A stretch of 64,000 nt of DNA. It comes from Marasmius tenuissimus. Its lineage: Eukaryota > Basidiomycota > Agaricomycetes > Agaricales > Marasmiaceae. The stretch covers positions 1 through 64,000 of the forward strand of contig JAQOTA010000069.1 in assembly GCA_029532415.1 (NCBI GenBank), given 5' to 3'. Position 1 is the stretch's first letter. Each line of letters starts with the position of its first letter. The notes under the pieces were generated by a model that saw only the letters and a list, made by a program, of their open reading frames with translations, made no database searches and was not told the DNA's origin. Of this stretch, positions 10,860 through 20,939 are shown piece after piece. The translations under genes were made by a program, and so were the position numbers.

Positions 10860-11275
10860 CTCAACATCTCCGCAAAGGTAAGTCCTAATTCTCTACCGTC
10901 CGTAGTATTAGTTAGTGTAAAACAATGAAATGAGCCCCACCAAACACCTCGAGTGAGGCTCGCATAAGTTCCAGAGTCGAAAAGACTCGCCAGAAAGTCG
11001 GAATCAACCAAAATCTCAGGACCCGTCATGTCGCCTCGTTCAACGACACTGACACTGAATCCATATTAGGTTGGCCCGGGCGTCGCAACCACTCGAATCT
11101 CTTGCGGCAAATGGTGAGTGTATTGATCCTTGGCAGGATCCCAAGAAAGACTGAACTACATCAACTAGGGTACTACGTGTATTTGAAATACTGGGACGAG
11201 ACCGTGAACAAGAAGACGAACGCACTTCGCGTGCAGCTAATCTACAAGGATATACAGCAGAACAGGGCGGGATAG
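10860..11275 (+). CDS. Possible plus-strand gene end, copy A (unrecognised)
   Basis: I do not recognise this. A plus-strand frame that begins after an acceptor-like CTAG near 11172 encodes YYVYLKYWDETVNKKTNA and ends at TAG 11273-11275. The corresponding region of the second module (ending 14531) has a weakly similar terminal exon in the same place, and both converge on the stop codon of the minus-strand paralogue. Shared nucleotide blocks such as GAGTCGAAAAGACTCG support duplication of this stretch. The upstream exons could not be traced and it may be non-coding. Confidence 0.25.
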
Positions 11276-11338
11276 GCGTAAGGGGAAAGGCTATGTGCAG
11301 TTAGGGGAGGAGGCTACGTTCCGTCAACGGTCGACCCG

Positions 11339-12614
11339 TTAGAGACGGAGTGGCTTGACGGGACTGAAGTCGTCATCCTCCTCTTCATCCGAGTCAGGCG
11401 CGAGTACAATGTCCTTCACTAAGATGAAGGGTGAGTTGTTCTGTATCCTCTCGGGCACAGCGAGTAGTAGACTTACAAATGCCTCTTCCTTTCCGCATAG
11501 GACTGTTGGTATCGTTGATATTTCTAACGTCCAAAGCCTTCACTGAAGTGGAACGGTAAGTTCGATCTCATCCTGAGCGCACGAATTCGAAGGCTTACTT
11601 TTTCCTTTGTCCTTTCTCAATGAAGAGCCGCTACCGCTCTGATCAGCTTCATCGTCCGAGATATCAAGAGTTCCAAGGGCTGGCAACATAGAGTGAGTGG
11701 AATCGCGTGGAGGCAAACATCGAGACTTACATCTCAGTTTCTTACTAGGACGTGACGGTGTGCTATCCATGCCCTCCGTCCCTTGCTTCCTCTTCGCCGC
11801 TAACGCCGCCAATGTTTTGGTGCTGGTCGGGGTAGAAGATTGAGTGCTGGCATTCGTAGATGTCGCGGATCCAAGGCTGGCCCTGGTGGCGGGGGCGCGC
11901 TGGTGAAGACGGGATGTGGACGCTCTCGGGGTCCCAGAGATAGCCTTTGTCTTGCGAATGCGATGGTGATAAGTCTTGCTGGGTGGGGGCTTAGCAGGGG
12001 TAAAAAACCATTGATGAGTCGAAGGTGGCGGAAATGATGGCGCCTGTGGGGATGCTGGTTGAGCAAGAGGCTTAGTAGGGGACTTGGATGAAGATCCCAG
12101 AAGCCTGCGGGGCTGAGCAGGCATGGATATGTCTGGCTCGTCGAATACTCCCGTCGTCTCAAAATTCTCGAAAGCAACCTTCACCCTCGTCAGAACTTGA
12201 CGCAACACGCCTAACACCATCTCCACATCGGCTTCGCGAGCCGCGTCTTGTGGGTTGTATTTCTTCCCCGGAAGAATATCGTGGATCGCCCTCAACATCA
12301 ACATCCAGCGCATCGGCTTGACCTTCATCCTTTCCCCAGCCACGGACTGCTGAAAAGCATGGCTGTGGGTTTTCTTCTTACACTGTATGGGATGATGTGA
12401 GTTTCTGTCAGCCGAAAGACCCACTGAGACTCACATATTTGTGCAGTTGACCTGCCGCGAGGAAGGATTTGCCTTTCCCTTGTCCTTTGCAATAATCTAC
12501 GATGCACTCGCCTTCAACTTCATCGGCAGGGACATCTCCTCCGTACGCTTCGGTGATGTCGAAAATCACGTCGCAAACGTCCTCTTTGAAGGCTTTGACT
12601 GCTTCGTACCCCAT
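11339..12614 (-). CDS. Unrecognised nuclear-type protein, tandem paralogue A
   Basis: Function unknown. Exon 1 (12614-12435) encodes exactly 60 residues from MGYEAVKAFKEDVCD to LHKY. The next exon starts at 12382 with CKKKTHSHAFQQ and runs through a helical segment (AIHDILPGKKYNPQDAARE) into a long Pro/Ser/Thr-rich disordered region ending SRPSKKLR, a likely nuclear localisation signal. Three short acidic exons follow (DISDDEADQSGSGSS; VKALDVRNINDTN; APDSDEEEDDDFSPVKPLRL), with a TAA stop at 11339-11341. The paralogue at 14554-15815 has the same exon-1 length, the same first splice position and matching motifs, which confirms the model. The acidic-basic layout suggests a chromatin or nuclear protein (inference). 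Confidence 0.7.
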
Positions 12615-13124
12615 TGTCGAGATGGGTAGATGAGAAACGGAAGTGAAATGGAAGTGAACAGCCCAGTGGCCGGAGTGAGCAGCTCACTGAACGGATCAGT
12701 GGGGAGGAGACTCAGCGGGCCAGGCGGCTTTACTTATATGACGTCGGCATAGATATCTTTCGTTTTGGCGCTGGATCTGTCAATTTTTTTCATCATCGAG
12801 GACTAAACGCCACCATAACTCAATTTGGATGGAAATTTATGGCCAAAGTCTAGTCATCCTTTCGCGCCAGTAACCTGGACAATACTCAGTGCAGGGACCT
12901 GCAGGGTCCCCCTCCGTTTTCCGAATCTTGGATATCGTCACTCCCCACCGACACATGCTCCCTTCTCTTCTCGGAAGTAACGGTACGCCACCTTGTCAAG
13001 CAGTTCGGAAATACCTTTCCGTCACCCCTTACCTGTGTTTCTCCAAGATTGGTTAATCCCCTCGCTCTGAGTGCGTTTGATCGTGTCTAATCATTCAGTC
13101 TTCATAGTTCAGGTTGGCCTTCCC
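12615..13124. other. Intergenic region upstream of paralogue A
   Basis: No gene seen. It presumably holds the promoter of the minus-strand gene. A short GTGAAC occurrence lies near 12654. Confidence 0.35.
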
Positions 13125-14531
13125 ATATGCTAGCCCACATCGACGACTATCACATCAAGGAGGTCTTCGAAGACCACACTACGCATCGGGTAGTGTATAT
13201 CAACGCTGGAGATCGTTCGTCGTAAGTTTTCTCCCCATTTTTGTCTCTCCGGGGGTCCATGGATCGTCGTTCACCTTCGTTCACTCTAGTTCACCCCCGT
13301 TCACCCCAGATCACAACACCAGTCGAAACCGCAATTGCCCTTCGCTAATCATATTACATACGTTCGATGGAACGGTACCGTTTGATGCCTCACAACTTGA
13401 GGTCCTTATCTCCAAGGACCCTTAAGTCTAGTCCTCCCTATAATTGCTCGTAAAATTTTTTTCTCTTCCATTTCTACATCTCCAAGGCTTACGAACATTC
13501 ATTCATTTCAGGTTCCCATGTCAGCTCAGCTTCTGGCAGAGTTATACCGCTTGATGCCGCCCATTTTGAGGACATTACTCTCACGAACCAGCGCCCATGG
13601 CCGGATTTTTTTGACACCTGAGTAATTATGTTTTTGCCATGCCGCGGCACGGCACCTCAACAACTTGTAGGTAAGTCCCTCCTCACGACGTCTTATTCAG
13701 CTGAAGAACGGGCTTGCATAGTCTTCATAGCATTGAGAATAATGGAACCAGGTATGTGCCTGGTTTTCGAAAACACCCCCCTCCCCTCCAAGTCTCTTTC
13801 TCAGGCAACTGACATCTTCGATTCAGGGCAGTGTGTTGTATGACTGAACCGAACTCGGCTACATATGGCCCACCAAAATCCGGTTCGCTCGTAGCCTGGC
13901 GCTTGATGGGCGTTAGACGCTTTTGCACTCACGCACGGATAACCACGCCGGTCTGGTTGCACAGCAATTCACACCCACCTTACAACTGAACCACCACGGT
14001 GAACATGGTGAACACAGTAAGCGTCCCCCCCAAAATTTTCAGTATACGTAGTGTAGAAAGATCAATATGAGATTCTCGTTCATGTACGAGTAAGTCCGAC
14101 CAAACAAAGAGAGTCGAAAAGACTCGAAAGAAATAAAGGAAACATAGGACGCACCATGCTGCTAGAACGTGTTACTCGGCCTCGTGTAACGACGCTGACA
14201 CTTTGTTTTGCTCTCCAGGTCGATGCTCAAATCCTGGAGTGGTCAATCTTTACTTGGCTCAAGGAAGGTATGCCTTTTTTCAATTGTGCAGCACCTCATT
14301 CAAAGACATTGACGCTTCTTCACAGGTTCACAGGTAATATAGATTCGGTTCATTGTCGGATGCCATAATTTCTCATTCAACGCTTTTGTAATTACAGGTA
14401 TCAAGAAGTACGAACGGGTGTGGGGAGAGCGACATGTTGTGAAACAGCGGTATAACCGCAGCAAGAAAAAGCAGACAATAATACAGGAATTTACAAGTGG
14501 GCAGAAGTGCTTGGACGAAAGGGAGGGATAG
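13125..14531 (+). CDS. Possible multi-exon gene converging on paralogue B (unrecognised)
   Basis: I do not recognise a family. A candidate first exon starts at 13125 (MLAHIDDYHIKEVFEDHTTH, continuing VVYINAGDRS) and ends in a good donor, GTAAGT. Two later stretches, VPFDASQLEVLISKDP (near 13380) and IPLDAAHFEDITLTNQ (near 13550), resemble each other and may be a duplicated exon or a degenerate repeat. The last candidate exon (IKKYERVWGERHVVKQRYN) begins after ACAG near 14398 and stops at TAG 14529-14531, only 22 bp from the stop of the minus-strand gene. Intervening sequence contains in-frame stops, so this may be a decayed gene. The candidate first intron carries four GTTCAC units. Confidence 0.3.
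13264..13313 (+). repeat. Decamer GTTCAC minisatellite
   Basis: GTTCAC recurs at exactly 10-bp spacing four times, with a fifth degenerate unit GATCAC. The four spacer bases vary (CTTC, TCTA, CCCC), so only the hexamer is conserved. Confidence 0.75.
13882..13975. repeat. Diverged copy of the tRNA-hairpin arm
   Basis: GGCGCTTGATGGGCGTTAGACG matches, with a few changes, the right arm at 10764-10784, and weaker similarity continues outward to GCACAGCAATTCACACCCAC. No second arm and no tRNA are found beside it. It sits at the equivalent place in the second tandem module. Confidence 0.5.
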
Positions 14532-14553
14532 GGTATCGTCAGCGACAAGTCCG

Positions 14554-15815
14554 TTAGACACGGCGACGGAGATAGGCAGGGGCTTCGTTTTCATCGTTCT
14601 CCTCCGGGTCCGAACTCGGAAGGACGTCGAACTCGTCTTCGTAGTCGGCAACTTGGATTGATCACAGGTCAGTTCAAGCTCGTCTCAAGCACGGGGACTG
14701 GCAAACTTACGAGTGTATCTTGCTTTCGTTCCAGGACCAGCATAACGAAGGGGCTCTGACATGAACGGTGAGGCTTGGCCCGCCTGCGTAATCAAATTTG
14801 GGACTTACTCTTGCCTTTCTTGTCACTGACAGATTCGTCCTCTTCCCCGTCTGCATCGTACTCATCCCCTGTCAGGTCGACAAAGTCTAGCGACAACGGG
14901 TTAGCTGAATCGTCTGGTAGTCAAAATCATGCGAGCAGCAACTTACACTTCATTTTTTTCCCACCGCGCGGGGGCGTATCCTGTACACCAGCTTCTTCAT
15001 CGCGCTTCCTCTTGGCGCCCGCAGATGCAGATGTGGTTGTAGGGCTTGACCTCACGGAGCCGACACTCGTCTTGCTGGAAGGTGCGAGTCGCCTGAAAGG
15101 GCTAGACTCGGCGGTAGAGGAAGATGATTGTTGTGCCGAGCTAGCTCGAGGCTGGGTTGGCTGGTTCAGCCACTCCGTTATGTTCTTTGGCTGCGTTGAG
15201 GGAGGTGGGGAGGAAGGCGAAAATAGAGAGGGCAGGAGAGGTGGTGATGGTGTTGGCGTTGACGCAACAGGGAGCTGGGGCGACGGGGGGGGGCTAAGGA
15301 GGACTGGCGTCGCAAATGAGAGGTTTGGAATGCTGAAACTGCCGGTCTCCTCTCGTTCAAGAAAAGCCACAAGGGTCCTTACGACTACTTCGCGCAGTAT
15401 GGAGACCGCATCCTCTACATCGCTCTCCCGAGCGGGCTCCTTCTCGTTGTACAGCCTCCCGGGCAGTAGGTCATAGATCGCTTGCAATAGGCGAACTGAG
15501 TTCAGCTCGAGTTCCGGCATTCTCTCAGCCCCCACCAACTGCTTGACTAGGTAGTGGGTGCAATCGTCGTCCTTACACTGTATGAGAAACAAAGTGAGTT
15601 CTCGTTTGTCGATAGAAAGAAATGCCGAGGCTCACATATCTGTACTTAGTTCCGACCAAAGCAAACGCTTCCTTTTTACCAGCAAAAGCGCCATATGAGG
15701 TTCTACATCCTCGCTCGATCTTGTCGAACGGGACGTCACCGTTCCATTTTTCAGCGATTTCGAATATCGCATTGTCGATATCTGATTTCAGCTGAAGTAC
15801 AGATTCATATACCAT
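14554..15815 (-). CDS. Unrecognised nuclear-type protein, tandem paralogue B
   Basis: Paralogue of the gene at 11339-12614 in the same orientation. Exon 1 encodes 60 residues (MVYESVLQLKSDIDNAIFE to GTKYRY). Exon 2 begins CKDDDCTHYLVKQLVGAERM at the same splice position as in A, then AIYDLLPGRLYNEKEPARES aligns with AIHDILPGKKYNPQDAARE. A Pro/Ser-rich disordered middle follows, with KRKRDEE and GGKKMKCK as basic clusters, then short acidic exons (DFVDLTGDEYDADGEEDE; VADYEDEFDVLPSSDPEEND) and a stop at 14554-14556. Sequence divergence is high while the architecture is kept, so the duplication is old or the proteins evolve fast. Function unknown; a nuclear location is inferred from the basic clusters. 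Confidence 0.7.
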
Positions 15816-17229
15816 TTGGAGAGAGATTGAGAAGGTGGAAAGAATACGAAGGATTGATGAAGGTAGTAGTGATCACCGGGCTGGGGACTTGGGCAGTCGA
15901 ACACCCCCCCTTTAAATCAAAGAGGTGACCATTTTATTTTTGTACTAAACATATCCAGTTTGTTACGAATTTTTAAAGTTTATACGATTTCCCAGGTTCT
16001 ATGTCTTGACGCTTTAGACTCTCCCCTCCCTCCTCGGATACACATTTCATTGTTCGTTTGGCTAGTTATCAGCGGAGAAAAGCTTATTGTACGGTCTGCC
16101 TTCATCCCCCCTTTCTCCACCTTCGCGTATCACCTCTTGCCTCATGTGCGCTCCACCAGTTCGCGGACTGGTTCGGCGGCCCTTCGAGCTCCTTTCATCA
16201 TTCAAACACAATTTCGAACGGAGAGCACTTGGCACCAGGATTTCCTTCTGAAACAGGTCAGGTTCCCCGCTTTCGACGCTGTACGCGTGTAAACGCTGAA
16301 TCTTTTCCAGTGCATAGGCCCGGCTCCCCAAACATCCACGCTGAATGCTAGGCCGGCGAACCAAGCTCGAGCTTCCATAGAAACCGCACGCATCGGTTGT
16401 TGTGCGGAGTTGGTGTCAAGCAAGTTCTCTCATGGGATGATCGCTTATCGTGAGTTCTTTTTTTCTTCTGTTTTCTATTTCGCCTCAATTACACTAAGAA
16501 TTTCCGATGCCCTCACGATTCATTGCTCCTAAATTCCGATATCAAGTGAAACCGCAAAAAGCGCAGCTGAAATTGATTCTCACATATGGGGCTTTTTTGA
16601 GACGCTACCGCTCCCAAGCCATCGCTACAGTCCAATGCCGGTAGCGGGGAACAATCGGACGCGTTTCAGACGCGCCAGACGCGTCGTAATGACGCGTCGG
16701 ATCGCGTTTTTCGCGCCGCCGCATTCAACATGAGCTCAATTGTTCTTGGTCCGCAGCTCGCGAGTTCCGTATTCTTTCGCCGCGGCGCTTTCCACATCGT
16801 CGTGAGCTGAAGCCACCCCAGTTCGTGACAATCCGATCAGCCCGAGACATGTATGTACCTGGTCTCCCCCCCAGCCCACTTCTATATTAAACGACTATTG
16901 ATTTATTTTCTTTCCGCGTTTGATTCCTCGATTCAGGGCTGATTATGATCACATCCTTCACAGCACATGGGTGGGGCAGATGCCCTGAAGACGGCGTATC
17001 TATTCAAACGTCGCTTAGGATCTATGAGTGTAAATCTAGGATCTGAGAAGTGGCAGCGAAAATTTCGCGTTTTTGAGGAGCACCAGATTGATATTGGTGC
17101 TTGTGAGGGTAAGCCAGTAATCCGTTTTAGTCCCATTCGTTGCAATGACTAATCCTGGACTATCTATTCTCAAGTCCTCGCTCGCATAATCACACTTGAC
17201 CACCGACCATTTCCATCTCCAATTTCTCC
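15816..17229. other. Gene-poor 1.4 kb upstream of the 17.2-kb gene
   Basis: No coding frame could be supported. The stretch contains an ACGCGT cluster (listed separately) and pyrimidine-rich tracts. Parts could be upstream exons or UTR of the plus-strand gene starting at 17230, but I could not join them. Confidence 0.4.
16659..16697. promoter_or_regulatory. Cluster of ACGCGT (MluI cell-cycle box-like) sites
   Basis: Three exact ACGCGT hexamers (16659, 16679, 16692) plus one ACGCGC lie within 39 bp. In ascomycete yeasts ACGCGT is the binding site of the MBF cell-cycle factor. Use here is inference; the site is about 540 bp upstream of the next plus-strand start codon. Confidence 0.35.
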
Positions 17230-19789
17230 ATGTCCTCCACCTCTCCAATGTCTCCCGACTCAGGCATGCCCGAGGAGCGACCGCCCAAGTACGCCAGAAA
17301 GCCACGCCCAAGCGGGGTGACACTCTGGAATGAGACTCAGAAAGCCTGGCTCTTGGCCCGTGACCAAGCCCACGAAGACATCGTCGTCAGCCTCGACTTG
17401 GAATTCAAGTCCGATAGAGGGGATCTACCCCCAGCGTACCGGAAGTGGGTTAACGATACTGCCGACGAAGCGTTGGCACACCCTGCATTCCAAAATCTCG
17501 ATATGGTGCACAAAAGTCGAGACGATTGGAAAAAGGTTGTTCACTCTTGTTCACTTTGATTCATTCGCCACCACTGAACAACATTCAGTCACTGACTAGC
17601 TATTTTAAAAACAACCGTATTCGAAAGATTAACAAGAAGTTCAGCAAACGCGCAGCTGAAGGAGCCCTGGTAGCGAAGCACGCGGAAGCCGGAAGGTCGC
17701 GCGACGGGCAACCCAGGCTCACTGTTTCCGAAGCTCTTCAGGGCATGGCACAGTTACGTGCCCCGACACCTAAAGAGATCTTCAAATCAGAGAAGGAAGA
17801 AGTTATACGAGAAGAAGTTGGACGTCTCGCAACGACGATCAGCAATCCCGCTGCCCGATACCAAAAGGCCTGGGCAACCACCTGGAATGCAGTCGAAGAC
17901 AAGAGTCTCTACGACCGCCGCGACGCCCCTCTCGAGGATGTTGTTGAGTGAGTGTTTCAGACAGCTCTCCCTAGACGGCCGAAGCTAACCGATATACTTG
18001 CAGTAACCAGAAACTGTTCGGGGAGGTGCTTTGCGCAACCTTTCACGACATTTGCCAAAGCGGTGCCCTCGGAAACACCGAAGTCACAATTTTAACCGGA
18101 TGGAGAGATCGCGACAATCAGTTGGACTTGAGAACGTACGCACACTCGCCCACATGATCGTTTTCTTCTAATATCTGGTCGCAGCTTTGAGTTCTCAAGT
18201 CGCGACTACGCCGGTGCCAGCGATAAATTTTTGAAACACGACGGGGCGGGCTCAAAAGAGGCTATTCACAAACAGTGGGATGAATGGTGTCAGGCCAAAA
18301 TAGCCAGTAAGCTCTGCTTTCAGCCTTGTGCACCGATGTGTATTCAATACATTCTTGCAGACAACATCGTTATCCCACCAGGTACTAATGAACCGCAAGT
18401 TGATAGTCGGCTCGCGCTCAACAGCGACGGCATCCCCGTATTTTCGGGGGTACTTACCAACACGATCTCCCCGTCTGACTTGAGAGTAATGCTCGAGTCG
18501 CTTTATGTGTGCCTCTGGTGTAAGCTTTCGTAGTCTATTGCTTCTACGGCTACTCATTAAACCTTCAAGATCGTTTCCATAAAAACAGTAACATTCTGTG
18601 GGGCGAAATCGAAAAATACTCTTCGTTATATTTTGATCACTCTAAATTCACCTTACCTGTCCCCTTCCGGCGCCCCAGCTCGCTGGACAATACCGAGGTT
18701 GTCTCCACGGTAGAGTATCTTCGGCAGTTAAAGAAGGACGATCCGTTCCTATTTTTCGATCCATCCGAATCCATGACCTATTTTGGTACGTGTGTCGTTC
18801 TATGGCTATCGCTGCTTCCATTGATTATACTGCAGATAGCGCAAAGGAAGACGAGTTCGAGATTGGGAACGAGAGCAAAGATGGTATGCCTGCTACATGC
18901 TATTCCCCTGTCCGTTGCTTACCTTATTCGGTCTTTCTCTCTCTGGACCATTTACAAGTAGACGATGCCCCAAATAGTCAAGCTGCGACTACTCAGGCAA
19001 CGCTTGATGCTAGGGATGGTATGCATTCCGGTATTTCAGCTGTTATCCCAATTGATCTGGTCTCCGCCCCCTAGTGTCTCCGATAACATTCTCATACCCA
19101 GCACGCTCTGAAACAGGAATAGACGGAGGCAAAGTGGCAGCGGACAAAGGAGATGGTATGTATCCAATACATTCGTTCTATCGTCCTGACACATGTACTG
19201 ATTTGCTCTTACTCTAGATGTCGCGATGTCTCGCCTTCTGTTCACGGAAAGCGAACAAACTCCTGCCTCGGGTGACACTTCTGGCGATGAGGATGGGAAG
19301 GTCGATGAGGATGACGAGGGTGGCATGTCTGATCCAAAATGCCGCGACAAGGCACTGTTGGACGGATTTAGTCTCGACTCCGGTGAGCACTCGCTCACCT
19401 TGGACTCGCTGCGGTGAACTCACATCTTCCCTAAAGGCTCAGATCTTTCGGAATGCGACGAGTCAGACGACCCAGATGAGCAAAATCCGAGGCCCCCCCC
19501 CTCTACCCCAATAAAGAAGACTCAAAAATCGCGGAAGACCACTGCGGATCTCACCTACTCTCCCGTCAAAACACGGTCCAAACGGAAGCGCGAAGTCGAA
19601 GAACAGGTTCCCAATAAGAGAGTTGCCACGAACTCTCGAGGTAAACACTCCGCGAACAAGGGTGCTCGTAACTCTCAAACCGGGAGCAGCAGCGGGCAGG
19701 GAGGGAGAAGAGGAGCGAACGACGGGCAGAACGAAGGCAAAGGCCGCGATTCACGTCTAGGGGGCATGCGCTTGCGGAGCCGGAGGTAG
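17230..19789 (+). CDS. Multi-exon protein with acidic middle and basic C-terminus, unrecognised
   Basis: I do not recognise a named family. From MSSTSPMSPDSGMPEERPP the frame continues through about ten exons with good GT-AG junctions, for example DDWKK to SLTSYFKNNRIRKI across 17536-17588, LEDVV to DNQKLFGEV, and LDLRT to FEFSSRDYAG. The N-terminal ~450 residues look folded, with recurring Trp (KAWLLARDQAHEDIV; YQKAWATTWNAVEDKSLYD; KQWDEWCQAKIA; ILWGEIEKYSS). Several very short exons follow, then an acidic stretch (SGDEDGKVDEDDEGGMSD). The C-terminal exon is strongly basic (KTRSKRKREVEEQVPNKR, a bipartite-type nuclear signal) and ends GMRLRSRR. The first intron carries two GTTCAC units. A nuclear role is inferred only from charge pattern. 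Confidence 0.65.
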
Positions 19790-20939
19790 ACGGTGATATC
19801 GTTGTACTATATCTTTGCCTCGCTGTTCGTTTCTTGTTCCCCCTCGATCCATCCGCTTGCTTTCCCGTCGTTCTCCTTGTTCCTCCGTTCACTGCTTCTT
19901 GTTCACTTTCTGCTTCTGTTCACTTTCGCTGCTCACTTCTGTTCACCCTTCCCTGTTCTCCCTCCATTCACTCCGCTCTGTTCCCGAGATATTTGTTCCT
20001 TGTAATCCAATATTTCACATGTTACCCCACCGTTCCGTTTCTTACTCCCTCCGTTCTATTCACTTTCTTTCTCGTCATTCCCCTCATTCCCCCGCTCCTC
20101 TGTTCACCTCTGTTCACCTCTGTTCACCTCTGTTCACCTCTGTTCACCTCTGTTCACCTCTGTTCACCTCTGTCCACTTTGTTCACTTGTTTACCGCCCC
20201 AGTTATTTCTTGACAGCGTCTCAACTCCTGGATGTCTGTTTGCTGTAAGTGAATACGCTTTGTCTCATCACACACGCTCCCTGATCATCTTTACTCTGGC
20301 TCAGTTCTTGATCACTCTTCGCTGCGCTGTCGAGGGGAGCCCCCACCGTCTGCACTAGTTGACGGTAAGTTTTCTGACACCATGGATCACTCGCCTCTTA
20401 CTCTGGTTCACTTAGTTCACCGCATCTGCGCCTCCCCGCCCTCTCGTCGTAGGTAAGTGAACCGGCTTTCCCTTCATCTCGGGCTCATCGGGACATATTG
20501 GCGAAGCCTGTACTGTTTTGTCTTGCCCCGTGTCAGGGTTGAGTACTTTCCTGGCAATCGTGAGTGAACTTGTTCTCTAATCACGAGTCAAAGGCTCACT
20601 GATATGTTCACTTTTCTTGCTCCCACCCGACCGGTCACCTCGCCATCTCGTTCTTTCTCGTTACGCTCGTTCACGTCCCCTCTCTTCTGATCCAACTTCA
20701 CTGTCGCTCACTGTTCACTTTTTATCATTCCCCGTAACCTTTTCCCCTTGGTTTCGTTCACGTACGCTGTCCACACCTTGTTGGTCACTCGACTCTTGTT
20801 CACTGTGTCTTGTTCACTCTTGTTCACTGACATTCAGTAGCCATTGTATATACCATTAGCATAGTGTAACCAATGCAAAATGTTCGCCGCTGTTCACTGT
20901 CGTTCACCCCAACCCAGGTTGAGACCTGGTTTGTTCACT
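19790..20939. repeat. Pyrimidine-rich GTTCAC repeat region
   Basis: About 1.1 kb dominated by CT-rich plus-strand sequence with more than twenty GTTCAC units, some in 9-11 bp arrays (20101-20170; three near 20799-20830; two near 20408-20420). Open frames across it on the plus strand are low-complexity Ser/Phe/Pro products and are not credible genes. It runs right up to the stop codon of the gag gene. Confidence 0.75.
20101..20170 (+). repeat. Perfect tandem array, 7 x TGTTCACCTC
   Basis: Seven uninterrupted identical 10-bp units, followed by a diverging unit TGTCCACTTT. This is the most homogeneous stretch of the GTTCAC family in the window. Confidence 0.95.

Noticed and set aside
10706..11029. 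Minus-strand frame of 107 codons reading through the hairpin arm
   Set aside because: Half of it is inverted-repeat sequence and it overlaps the tRNA 5' end; no homologous frame exists in the second module.
20101..20170. CRISPR-like array
   Set aside because: The units are contiguous identical 10-mers with no spacers, in a eukaryotic genome; it is a simple minisatellite.
19790..20360. Plus-strand open frames rich in Ser, Phe and Leu
   Set aside because: They arise from CT-rich repeat DNA, have no start context and read the tandem repeat as protein.
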